Shown piece after piece: positions 54,426 to 64,000 of a stretch of DNA of 64,000 bases (its first letter is position 1; each line of letters opens with the position of its first letter). This stretch comes from Lepidodermella squamata. Taxonomy: Eukaryota > Gastrotricha. The translations under genes and the position numbers were made by a program. The stretch lies in NCBI GenBank assembly GCA_047495785.1, contig JBLDXI010000017.1, positions 1,736,001-1,800,000 of the forward strand. Direction: 5' to 3'. The notes beneath the pieces are model-generated. The model was not told where the DNA came from, made no database searches, and was given only the letters and a program-made list of their open reading frames with translations.

Positions 54426-55025
54426 ATGTTAAAAATTCTCGCCTGGTCTTGCCTAGTATTTTCATTTTTCAACGCATTGCAAGGCAGTCCGATTAAAACG
54501 GACCATCGTAACGGGAAGTCATCAATCGTGAATAAGTGCGATGTATGGGCGGCACAACTTGGGACTATGCCTGACATTCCTTTCGTTGGTTAGTTCCACC
54601 TGATAAACTGATGCTTGTTCTAATTAACAATTTTCCCTAATTGACGTACAGACACTGCGATGATGCAAATGCGGAGGAATTTAGTTCTAGATTACATTCG
54701 CTATTGCGTTCACAGTCCGCCGGCCATTCGCGATGAATCATCATTCGAGCGGGCGTATGGGCAGGCGCATCACCATATACCCCACCCTCATCCTGTAATC
54801 GAAAGTGCGATGGTCAAAGCCCAGCAGCAGCCACCGAACGTAGGCGTGGCGCCTAATAATAGAAAGCCACAACAGCAGAAGCGACAGAAAACTGGTGGCG
54901 AGTCTGAAAATGCGATATTTTTCCGCGAAAACAACGAAGATGACTGGCAGGCGGCGTTCGAGGAAGACAAGCCGCCAGTTGCTGCCAGTGACTACAACGA
55001 CGCGCATTTCAATTCACTTCTTTAA
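54426..55025 (+). CDS. Small secreted protein 1 (178 aa)
   Basis: Exon 1 54426-54588 and exon 2 54652-55025, phase-1 intron (GTTAGT to GTACAG). The protein starts with a signal peptide (MLKILAWSCLVFSFFNALQG). The mature part has KCDVWAAQLGTMPDIPFV up to the junction, then LVLDYIRYC; the two Cys could bridge. A His/Pro/Gln-rich middle (HHHIPHPHP; RKPQQQKRQK) and an acidic end (NNEDDWQAAFEED) follow. The CxxW block and the intron place match secreted protein 3. Function unknown; a hormone, toxin-like or matrix role cannot be told from sequence. Confidence 0.72.
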
Positions 55026-55172
55026 AGCATCATAAAAACCCTCGCTAAATTCTTTAATTAGAAAAGAAACCATCTGGGATTCAAGTTACGCGCGTCTCAT
55101 CGCTATTTATTGTGGGCGTCATTTCTAGTTTTTTCGCCTATCCTTATCATTATAATTTTTTGAGTAAAAGTA

Positions 55173-55453
55173 ATGGCTATGAATAAATGCGTTATTTTCG
55201 TGGTGTTCGGTGCTTCGCTTTTGCTCCTCGCCCTTCTAGGGCCTAAATTTGCGGAGGCTACTCATCCAGGTAAAGTATATTTTTATATATCGAGGGATAA
55301 ATTGCGGATTTTATTAAATTCTATTAAATTCACGTAGAAGGCCGGTCGTCCTCGGCTGACTGGGAAGCGACTATTTGTCAGCGACTAGCGACTGGCTATC
55401 GTGAAATGTGTGGCGGCGGCAACATCGATACATACTATGACGAAGCCGAATAA
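55173..55453 (+). CDS. Small secreted protein 2 (70 aa)
   Basis: Exon 1 55173-55269 and exon 2 55338-55453 joined in phase 1 (GTAAAG to CACGTAG). A signal peptide (CVIFVVFGASLLLLALLG) is followed by a 40-residue mature peptide with ADWEATICQRLATGYREMC, then GGGNIDTYYDEAE. The DW followed by Cys pair recalls the neighbours, but here the DW lies after the intron. It is too short for most ORF filters; the signal peptide, intron phase and order support it. Confidence 0.65.
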
Positions 55454-56239
55454 AACGCCGATATAAACTGATGTACCTATACTATAAGCTTGTTGCTTTT
55501 CAGTTCAAACCTGAAATTATTATATTGCGCTAATAGCAGAGTGCAATCATCATGTTGTTGCCTTCGAAAACATCAGGTGTAATTCCTTTTTTTCAATTAT
55601 CGGCTCTGTTTATAAAATCTGTGCATAATGCGATTAAAGCTTTTACGACATTTAAGATTCATTTGGCGTATTGCGTTGGTGTGAGTCTAAATAACATGGG
55701 GAGACCCGGAAAAATCAGGACAAAACGTTTTTTTCTGAGTTCTTACCATGTTGCTTTTTGACTCATTGGTAATATTATTTTTAATAGTCGACGGCGGTAA
55801 TTGTGACGCTTGTTTTTGCAAGGCCCATGCTCCAATTTAATTAAAATCAATAATTATAAAAAAAATTGCCAATTTTCATCAATTTACGGAAGCCCATGTC
55901 TATCCTATTATGTTCCTTGACCGTGGCCTACACGCGCGGCTTGGCACATATATTTGCCGATGTTCGATGAACAAAAAAAGGTCGCCTTTTATCTATGTGC
56001 ACACCCACAACCCTAAAAATGATGAGCGCGCGCGCGTGATAATACAATTATCCGCTGGGACATTGAAAAGATGTTCGCGGGTGAACGATAAAAAATTATC
56101 ACGCTGTTGAAGCGCAATCAAGCGCGCGATTTCTCTCCTATAGCGTCTTATCGGTGACCATTAAAACTCCATCATATGTCCATTTTTTTAAACAAATTTT
56201 TGCGTTAGATGACTAAGATTCGCTGGAGAACTTTCACTA
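55454..56239. other. intergenic, no gene seen
   Basis: About 790 bp between secreted proteins 2 and 3, left of the MITE-like element. It contains a GCGCGCGCG run at 56026. No supported gene. Confidence 0.45.
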
Positions 56240-56437
56240 CAGAGTGGCCAGAAAGAGCCACAGGAGGCTTATTTAACTTATCGGAGTGCGCATCAGTTTA
56301 AAATTGTTCAAGAAATAGAAAATGTCATAGCCAAGAATTCTTGAAATTCGTGTCAATTTTCAAAAACTCCTCGTTAAATTTATGCGCGCTCCATCCAGAG
56401 AACTGTAAGTCCTAAGTGGCTCTTTCTGGCCACCCTG
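56240..56437. mobile_element. MITE-like element with inverted ends, 198 bp
   Basis: Left end CAGAGTGGCCAGAAAGAGCC (then AC) pairs with the reverse complement of the right end, CAGGGTGGCCAGAAAGAGCC (then AC): 22 bp with one difference. No ORF inside. CAG(A/G)G ends occur in several cut-and-paste families; I cannot assign one. No target duplication is clear. Confidence 0.7.
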
Positions 56438-56971
56438 AATAAGAATCGACCCTGCCCGGGACATCCTTTTATTCGCGGTAATTTTTAAAACAGTACATTT
56501 TTTGCTCGGTGATCCAACAATAGATTCGTACCACCTGTCAACTTTGATTTGAACAGTTCGCAATTGATTGGCACGTGAGGACTGAGGAGACGTTTGCTTT
56601 TGTTGGCGCTGAAATCATTTTACGCGAATATTTAAGGCCGCCGAGTTTTATGAAGTGTGCAACCAGGCTGTTTATCCTGATATGTCTGCGATTGAATAGC
56701 TCACGTCAACTTGCGTCATAGCATCCCATGAAGTATAAGGTGATTACTACTCATGGTCATTTGTCATATGTTCAATTCACATGGTCTTATAACAGACGGA
56801 TAAACTTCCGGTGTTTCCTTCCCACGAGTCACTTATTGTGATTAAACTACGTAGCATCTTCTGCGCTGAGTGCTCATTATTTTAATTTCAATATTTTTTA
56901 GTGAAATTATAACAACGTATTATCCACCTGCGTCAGTGCGTTGAATTTTTTTGAACCAGCCGAAAAAAACC
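56438..56971. other. upstream region of secreted protein 3, no gene seen
   Basis: About 530 bp, presumably including the promoter and 5' UTR. An in-frame non-ATG extension precedes the start of the next gene but is not needed. Confidence 0.4.
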
Positions 56972-57380
56972 ATGCAAGCAAGCTTGATCGCAACAGTTTT
57001 GGCCTCGTTGGCAGTTGTAATATCGATCATCGAAGCGGCGCCAGCCAGCCGCCGTTCTGCTTCAAGCAACAGTGCCGAACTAACCTTCACGAACTGTAAC
57101 GACTGGGTGGCAAGGTTTAAACACGAAGCAAATAAGGCCCTTCCCAGTAAGTCCTATACATTAAATTCTCGTTTCTTAACTAAAATTTATCTCGATTTTT
57201 CTAGAAAAAGCGTCAGTAGGCGAAAGGCGCCGTCAGAGCAAAATCGATGATTACTGGTTTTACTGCATGTTGAACAACTTCGACTCAATCGTGCCCCAAT
57301 ACGACGGCAATGCTGATATGAATTCTATCGATATGATCGACTTACCTGATGGGAAGAATCCGTTTGACATTTTCAATTGA
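56972..57380 (+). CDS. Small secreted protein 3 (116 aa)
   Basis: Exon 1 56972-57146 and exon 2 57205-57380, phase-1 intron (GTAAGT to TTTCTAG). Signal peptide MQASLIATVLASLAVVISII. The mature part has TNCNDWVARFKHEANKALP up to the junction, then RRRQSKIDDYWFYCMLNNF. As in secreted protein 1, 17 residues run from the first Cys to the intron, and the second Cys follows Y-x-x-Y. The end is acidic and Asp/Asn-rich. A dibasic-like run (GERRRQ) could be a processing site. Function unknown. Confidence 0.72.
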
Positions 57381-58472
57381 TCACTGTTTGCGTGAATAAT
57401 CACCGTCTCGTTATATTTTGTTCCGAATCCTCTTTTTCTCCCCCATTTTTCTCCTGTTTTGCCATCGTGAGAATTTAGCGATCGAATAAATTTTTTTATA
57501 ACGTTTTGTAATTTTATATGCAACATTTATTTTTGTATAAAAATTATGATTCGATTTTTATTGTTTCTGGCGTCTCAAGGCTGGGACCTAATGTCTAAAA
57601 GAGTATACGTTTTTTTGACAAGAAATCTCGCTCGATCAGTCTCTTCTTGCTTTGTAAATAATATTCCAATAAAGTTACGAATCCGAACAGTTTTAAACAT
57701 GACGTTTTTCCAAGTTTACTACTTGGGACAGGTCCCAAGGCTGGAACCATCAGCTTAAGGTTATCCCTATAACGCTTGGGAATTATTTTCTAATTTTCGT
57801 TCTAAAAGATGGTGAGCTTTTTGAGCTTTAACCTTGAATTATTTCATTTTTCGAAATTAGAACAACAATAGGTACTTCGAATCGGCAATTTTATCCCGCG
57901 AGCAAGAACATTTTGTGGTCGAAATGTCCGATAAAAATCGTAAGTAAGACAGCGAGTAGGAAAAGGTGACAACAAATAACATCAGCTGAGGCAGAAACCG
58001 TGTCGTCCGATTCGATTGACAGATGTCACCGCCCCGAGGTCCGACTCGGTGTCTCAAACAAGGATGTTAATTAATTTTACACAGGATAACGAGTGCTAAT
58101 TAGTCTAATTAAATGTTGCTCTTTCTTTTTGGGCAATTTCGAGGCCTGTCACTCATTTCTGCCACGGCTAGATTTATCCCTGATTTCATGCAAATTTTGC
58201 CGAATTTTCAATGAGCAATTTTTGGCCATGTCTTAATTCCACTAATTAAATCTATAAGGGAGAAAGATTTTCCTGTTTGTACGGGCTTGTACGGGTAAAT
58301 TTTGTGTAGGTATACGCCATAGTTCGTATCTAGGCGAAAATAAACCCTTCAGTGCATCAAGGTGACAAAGTAATTTTCAACACGTCTTATAAAATTAGGA
58401 AAAAGTGTTTCCTAAAAATAGCCATCACGTGAAATACATTTTATTTCCCAGTATAATTGAAAACAAATTGAT
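57381..58472. other. intergenic, convergent region, no gene seen
   Basis: About 1.1 kb between the plus-strand secreted genes and minus-strand NHL20. AATAAA at 57485 follows the secreted protein 3 stop and may be its poly(A) signal. No other feature is supported. Confidence 0.45.
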
Positions 58473-60084
58473 TTATTTAAATTTTGGCGCGAAGAGTAAA
58501 ACCGAGTTTCGGCCGACATCAGCGACAACAACGACAGGTCGGCGGTGTTTTGTCATATCGAGTTGCATCGAAGAGATGACAGCAACGCCTCGCGGTTCAA
58601 AGGCGCCGCAGCTTGAAAATTGCTCGCTCAGAGACGGCGCGAAAGTACATATCGCCCGACCGCTCGAAGAAAACACCTGAATTCGCCGATTTCCCTGCTC
58701 GACGACAAGCAGATTGCCCTCAAGATCGCACGCAGCCGCGGTTACCTGCGAGATATTACCCGGAGCTGGGCCGTCCTCGGCCAGTAAATACTTCTCATGC
58801 GTCTCGATTCGCCCACTGCGGCCGAAAATAGGCGATCGGTATAGTTCAGCCCCATTCCACGTCGTGTAGACTAAAAAGGTCTTAGCATCAGAGCCGTGAA
58901 CTGTCCAATCAACAGCTGGATGCTGGACGGAGTGAAGCGTTGTAGCGAATTGGTGGCTTGGGGGAAGTTTACAACGCAGCCGTTCTGAGGCATCATCAAG
59001 TGAAATAGCCCGAATTTCCATTCCAGTAGCGGCGTAGATTAGCCGGCAAGGTGTGAGCGAAATCGCGATGCCACTAATTTTTCCGCCGGAAATTTTCATG
59101 TCCCCAAATTGCGCGAACTTTGTTGGAACAACAAGGGTTTGATCGGCTTTGATTGTTGTAGTGTTGAAAGCAAAAATTGTATCCTGTTTTCCTGAAAAGT
59201 ATTCAAAACAAAAGTTTTAAAATTAAAATTAAAATTTAATTTAATTTAATTTAATTTAAAATTTCAATTTGAAATTTTTGAAATTTAATTGATTTAAATT
59301 AATTTTTAAATTTTATTAAATTTAATTGTTTACCTTCTTCCATGAGAAATAACCGGCCAATATCGTCAGCAGCCAGTTGAATAATTTTTCGGAAAAATAA
59401 AGGTAGATGTTCGTCGTGGCACAACATATAAGTCGCAATCAGTTGACCAGCTGAAGAAACGATACTGACCCGGTTATTGTTATGGGAAAAAGCCGCGCAA
59501 CTGTTGGCACCAGCCGGAATGAGGCAGGCAACACAAGTCGGGTTCTCAATAACGCAACCTAGCGCGTCCTGGCCATGAATAACAGCTAATACTCGCATCG
59601 ATTCGTAAATGCTATACGGCAGCTCTGATCGGCGATGTTCGACCGAAATCGGCCGTTCCACCACGGTTCTAACTTTTGAGGCGAGAAATAGCGGCTCGCC
59701 CTCGATATCTGTGCTGCAGGAGCTTGAAAACACCTCGAGTTTTCTCATCGCATTCATAAACTTCGGGCTCAGAGAAAAGGCCAGAGGTCGTCGCATTGGA
59801 GCTTGCCCTGATTTTAAACGCCGCTTTTCCTCGCCTATTACGACTCGGGCTTCGTTGATTACACGGTCACGCTCGGCTTGTAACCTAGATAAAACGACTA
59901 GCCGGGCGTCTTCCACAGCTGACTCGACCGATCGCTCGATTTCCATGAATTCATCACTGAGTCGGTTAAGCTCTTCAACGACTCGCTCATCTTCCTCCTC
60001 GTTTTTTGGGACAATGTTTTTGTTGTAACGAACAGTTGACTGACGAGGAGCATAGGCCGAAGTATGCCGTGCTAGTTGGCTCAT
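58473..60084 (-). CDS. NHL20: outlying NHL propeller protein with a different intron
   Basis: Two exons, 59334-60084 and 58473-59191, give 489 residues, the longest family member. The amino end has an extra 40 residues (MSQLARHTSAYAPRQSTVRY). Then QAERDRVINEARVV, YESMRVLAVIHGQDALG and HNNNRVS are continuous with IVSSAGQLIATYML: the standard intron 1 is absent. Likewise CDLEGNLLVVEQGNRRIQ continues into VFSSSGRAICTF: intron 2 is absent. One 142-nt phase-1 intron, with a TTTAATTTAATTTAATTT run, splits the propeller at a new place (MEEG|GKQDT). It may be the founder type or a strongly reshaped copy. Confidence 0.85.
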
Positions 60085-60653
60085 TTTTCATAATCCTAAT
60101 ATTTCGTGAAAAAATATTAAAGACGTTCAAATAAAATCAAAAGCTGTTTGTGTAGTTTTACTAGGCCGCTTTCTTGCACCACCTTTTCATTTTCGAGATG
60201 AAAAGAAGCCTGGGTATAAGTTCCGATTATAATACATTTATTTCACATATAAAACCAGGCTCGCGTCTCAAAGCAACGGGCGCGGAGCATTACGATTTTT
60301 CTTTCGCAGGACGCGACCCTTTTTATCGATAATTAATATTATTATATTATTATTAATTTTACACGGAGAGGAAAAAGTGCCGCGTTTCTTCTTATATGCG
60401 CGGCCGCGCTCAAGAGAGGCGAAAATTATCGAGAGGCAAAAAAGGCACACAGGGTGCGTGCAAATAATAGGATCCTGGAACAACCACGTATTTTTTGAGC
60501 AAAAACATCGGCTCCAGCTTATTTTTCAAAAAAATAATGCCACTCGTAGATTATTTCATTTATTTGCGAAAAAATATCAAGCAAAAAAAATAATCGCGAG
60601 AAATCAGCAAAAATGTTAACCGTTTAAAACTTGAAAATATTTTCAATATTTTT
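60085..60653. other. intergenic, no gene seen
   Basis: About 570 bp between the GPCR stop and NHL20, AT-rich, with poly-purine stretches. Nothing is supported. Confidence 0.45.
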
Positions 60654-62619
60654 TCAAAGGCATGATGCTGAATGAGGCCTGCCTCCAATGGTGAGACCAA
60701 CAGACTCTTCGTCACGATCGATAAAATCGGCCGATACCGAAGACCGCACTGACTCGATTTTCTCGCGATTGCGATTGTTCGAGCTGGGCGAGGGCAACGA
60801 AGCGCTTTGGTGACTAGCACTGCTGGAACTCGCGCTTCGTTTGAACATGTTCATAAAAGGCCTGAACACCTGCGACGGCCTGAACATGCTCTGAATCAGA
60901 GGATTGACGCAGCATTCGAGACTGACGAGGCACATCAAGTAGAAAAACAGCGACGATTGCGTCTTCATGCCGTTCACCTTGTCGTAGTTGGCAATGTAGA
61001 CGTAAAAAATGTGGCAAGGCATTGTGCAAGTAATGAAAATAAACACGGATGTGCCCATTAGGAATGCCAGCCCGGCGTCCAAGCTGCCGCGGTTTTGAAT
61101 TTTCACCTGATTGCTCTCCGCGCTATTGCACCTGCGGCGTATTTCGCTTATGTGATTCGCCAGGCTTTGCCCGCTGAGGGTTTTATTGCTTGACTTTGGC
61201 GAGGTGGGCTTGCGAACTTTGAGGAAAAGGCGACTTCGAGACCGAATCCGCGTCGATTCTCGCACTGTTTTCCAAATTATTCTGAAAAAAATTATTTCAT
61301 AAAAAAATATTTCTCTCGTTCAACCACCTTAATTATTTTCTCTTATTTTGTGAAATGTTTTGTAGATTTTTGTTGAATTTTTTTAATTAAACCTGTCATC
61401 GGGAGAATCTTCCACAATTTATCCACCATTTTACTGAATAAGGAAAAACCTGATTGGCAACTGGTTCGGTAATTTTCGGTATTTTACCCGGTTGGATCAA
61501 ATTTTTCCAGACTTGTTTAATCCCATTGTCAAGTTCGAGCATACTTGATAACTATTCTTATAGCATTTTGAATTTTTCTAAGATTTTTCTGGCCACGAGA
61601 TATATCAATTCGCCTCTCAGTTTAGGGTTTCTGATCCATTCCGTGTTTTTTCTTTTTTTTGCCTTACTTATGGGACACGCCGTGGTGGCTTATTTTAGAA
61701 TTTTTCGGCGCTTACACGTAATTGATTGCGATGATAGTCACAGGAAGCATGAAACCGAGAGTGCTGAACAGGACGTTGTGTAAAATCGGTAAAGGCACAT
61801 TGTCGACGAGTACGCAAAGAGTCACGACACTATCGGGCTTTCGCACCCCGTGTACCCGGGCGTCCATTGTGAAAGCGACCCGATGATAGACGAAAGGATA
61901 GGCCGACCCGGTGATGCTTAAGCCCAGCCCGACTATAACGCTAGACAAGATGGAGATGAATCGCTGAGAGGCGGATAGGCCTCTGCCCACTGATTTGATA
62001 GACATCAGCCTTTCGAAGCTGATAATGCAGTCTAGCCAAACTATTGAGGTCATAAGTGACGCCTGGCCACCGAATAAAACTTGACACCCGACATCGCCGA
62101 ATAAAAAATCGTCATAAAGCCTGCAACAAATAATTGTGTTTTCGAAAAAAATCGATAAAATATCGCGAACCGGGTAACACCTTTCATCGCCCCAATAGTC
62201 TGAAAAAAACAAGAAAAATTGAGGTGGAACGACGAGTTCTTAGCCTTACCGTAACTGCGATATTACAGATTGTGTGAGTGATGATTAGGAGCAGAAATTC
62301 AGGGTTGACCCGCCGCCTGTAAATCGTTGAACTGAAAAAATTTCCCGGTTTTTTTTATTACAACTGACCTTCGAAAGTTAACAACAGCGAAGACATTCGA
62401 CGGAATGCTGACCATCCATAAAATGAAAGCAATAATGAATTCGACATGGGGTTCCGGGGCCGCGTCGCCCCTATTCAACTGTTGCTGGAATAGGAATAGG
62501 CAAGCAAAGGAATCGATCGAGTTTGCAGTCTCATTGTTTGTCCCGACTTGAATTGGCCAGGTATCAATATCACGGTTGTCATAGGGACAAATCCAAGACT
62601 GGTTGATTGAGGATGACAT
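60654..62619 (-). CDS. Rhodopsin-class G-protein-coupled receptor (464 aa)
   Basis: Five exons: 62369-62619, 62250-62331, 62171-62199 (29 nt), 61716-62120 and 60654-61281; all junctions keep frame. TM1 is HVEFIIAFILWMVSIPSNVF, TM2 NPEFLLLIITHTICNIAV, then FGDVGCQVLFGG with the TM3 Cys that normally pairs with loop 2. TM3 ends ISFERL in place of DRY. TM6 has FIFITCTMPCH (a CWxP variant) and TM7 SLECCVNPLIQSMF (NPxxY changed to NPLIQ). The third loop is long and basic with SRSR. The tail is Ser-rich. The ligand is unknown; a peptide receptor is plausible from general layout only. Intron 4 is 434 nt; others are 37-81 nt. Confidence 0.82.
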
Positions 62620-64000
62620 CAATTAAAAATAAAAACAGCAAAACTGTTGCGAAAAAAATCTTGGATAATAAAATATCAGCGCAATTCAAAAATTAATAAA
62701 AGAAGCCAGCTAAAAGTATCGAATAGAGTTTAATATAAATATTCGTCGTCTCAAGTTCGAAAATTTGACCTCCGTCAAAATACGCAATCACATGAGTCAG
62801 TACTGGCAACACGCTAGGGATTATCATCGTTTTCCGCTTAGCAGTTGCGGAAATAAATGTCTCTGAAAACGAGTCGTAACGATTTAGGATTAGCCTAATA
62901 TCAATAACACGAATTGTATTGCTAATTTCACGGCGAAACTGGCTTCACGTTTTCAACTTTGGTGGCGATAGAAAACGGGCTTCATAACTAATTCAGATTT
63001 TGTGTTATATTACGTCTCAGTTTACAGCGTCATTATATTCGATCGCACACGTAAAATAAATGTGATTGATTTTCAGCGTGCAAGGTGTGCTGCGCTGAAA
63101 ATTTCGCAGTCTACGCCGGAATTGATTGCCTCCAGCCAGAGTGATTAAAACTAAACCGATCAACTGATTGTTTTTTTCGTACAAATATCCGGAAAATGAA
63201 CGTCCCTTGAACTAATGCGCACTACAACCGCCGCCTATCGAACACATTCTAGTTATGTATAATAATAAAGTATAACTTACAATTCAGGGCTTATGAGTTA
63301 ATTCTTAATTCCAAGTATAGACAAACTTGAAACTTCTATTATGAGAACTTTCAGCAAGCTTTCATGACCTCTTTTTTTGAGAAACCCTCGACCTTCACGA
63401 GAGAAGCCATGGAAGTTTGAGTCGATTTAATTGAATGAAGCTTTTCCAACAATAGAACTACAGGATTAATACGATTCAATTTTGAACAGGTTCATTAAAA
63501 AAAATATGTACAGCCTTGATTTAAAGGTTCTAAGGCCAAGGGTTCTATGACTTCTAGGAGCAAAAGATTGAAGATTTAACAATTCTCCAAATCAATAAAA
63601 TTAGAAAAGATTTAAGAGCAAAGATAAAATGGAAACGCAGTAAGAACAATTAATTAAATAGCAATAAATTCACGGTTAATATTTATGACCAAAGGACAGG
63701 AAGTTTAGAGCTAACAGATAAAGGCAATCGATAAAATAGCGTGCATTTTTTCGTTGAAAATGGTGCTGTAGACACTTTTGGTAAACCAGTCCAGCAGTCG
63801 ATCTTGATGCTCAACTGGCGTTATAGATTAAATCTCGAACGGATACGTATACGAAGTTGGTATTTATGGCGTTACTACTTTTCCAGGGTGGCGGCCTGTT
63901 TACTTCAAATCGAGACCCGACTTGATCGCTTCCTCTTATTGCGCCCACAATTTTGTAAAAATAGGTCATCACCGGCGATGTTTGGGAACGTAAATTTCTC
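62620..64000. other. right-end intergenic, no gene seen
   Basis: About 1.4 kb upstream of the GPCR with no coding or RNA gene that I can support. It should include the GPCR promoter. CCAGGGTGGC near 63884 resembles the outer end of the 56240 element but no partner arm is seen. Confidence 0.45.

Noticed and set aside
55454-56110. A fourth secreted protein or other gene in the gap between secreted proteins 2 and 3.
   Set aside because: The available ORFs lack a signal peptide, the phase-1 donor and any Cys/Trp pattern of the family.
59215-59330. TTTAATTTAATTTAA run considered as a regulatory or satellite feature.
   Set aside because: It lies entirely in the NHL20 intron and is simple AT-rich sequence.
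61454-61783. Plus-strand 109-codon hydrophobic ORF within the GPCR region.
   Set aside because: It overlaps GPCR intron 4 and exon 4 antisense, with no splice or homology support.
1-64000. CRISPR arrays, bacterial operons, Shine-Dalgarno sites and rho-independent terminators.
   Set aside because: Spliceosomal introns, U1 snRNA and eukaryotic initiator tRNA show the DNA is eukaryotic; no regular spaced repeats of CRISPR type were seen.

Overview
The window is animal nuclear DNA from a compact genome. Protein genes are split by spliceosomal introns that are mostly 49-62 nt, with GT donors and short U-rich acceptors (TTTTCAG or TTTTTAG). U1 snRNA and eukaryotic initiator tRNA genes are present. 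Intron size, acceptor style, very short gaps between co-directional genes and a candidate spliced-leader RNA cluster fit a lineage with trans-splicing and operons, such as nematodes, larvaceans, rotifers or flatworms. I cannot name the species.

The dominant content (positions 1 to 60084, all minus strand) is an expanded family of 20 genes for NHL-type beta-propeller proteins, called NHL1 to NHL20 here by position. The standard model has three exons, all joined in phase 0. Exon 1 encodes a helical amino-terminal domain (an ER-RL stretch, a TPLG-like turn, then a basic KRKR-like patch and a first strand ending near N-x-(I/L)-S). Exon 2 encodes most of the propeller, ending in an FDxDGNI-(4 to 8)-I-(K/E/Q) signature. 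Exon 3 encodes a final blade starting (V/I)-(L/F)-S-P-D-G. Every exon I predicted for these genes has a length that keeps frame. Two short genes (1375-1951) carry only the amino-terminal domain, and two paralogous single-pass membrane proteins (2004-5366) lie beside them.

From 19509 to 48007, twelve successive NHL genes are separated by only 27 to 229 bp. At least eleven genes in the window have a TTTTAG-like acceptor 0 to 29 nt before the ATG. Region 5.9-13.9 kb carries seven copies (one truncated) of a roughly 95-nt structured RNA gene with an AAG|GTATGT donor, a GAAA-capped hairpin and a fixed-distance upstream element, which I read as spliced-leader (SL) RNA genes. Two of them sit in a 682-bp tandem duplication. 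Four copies of a linked cassette, initiator tRNA-Met followed 118-120 bp later by U1 snRNA, lie at 9.1, 15.4, 18.9 and 21.7 kb; two are inside first introns of NHL genes.

Long introns hold mobile or foreign material: a LINE reverse-transcriptase relic (20.7 kb), a Mutator-like transposase relic (35 kb), and a 6.5-kb block in NHL16 with a spliced plus-strand gene of unknown function and an OTU-type cysteine protease relic. Two short inverted-repeat (MITE-like) elements lie at 49.8 and 56.2 kb.

The right end differs in character: three small plus-strand genes for secreted proteins sharing a phase-1 intron (54.4-57.4 kb), NHL20, and a five-exon rhodopsin-class GPCR on the minus strand (60.7-62.6 kb). 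The last 1.4 kb shows no gene.
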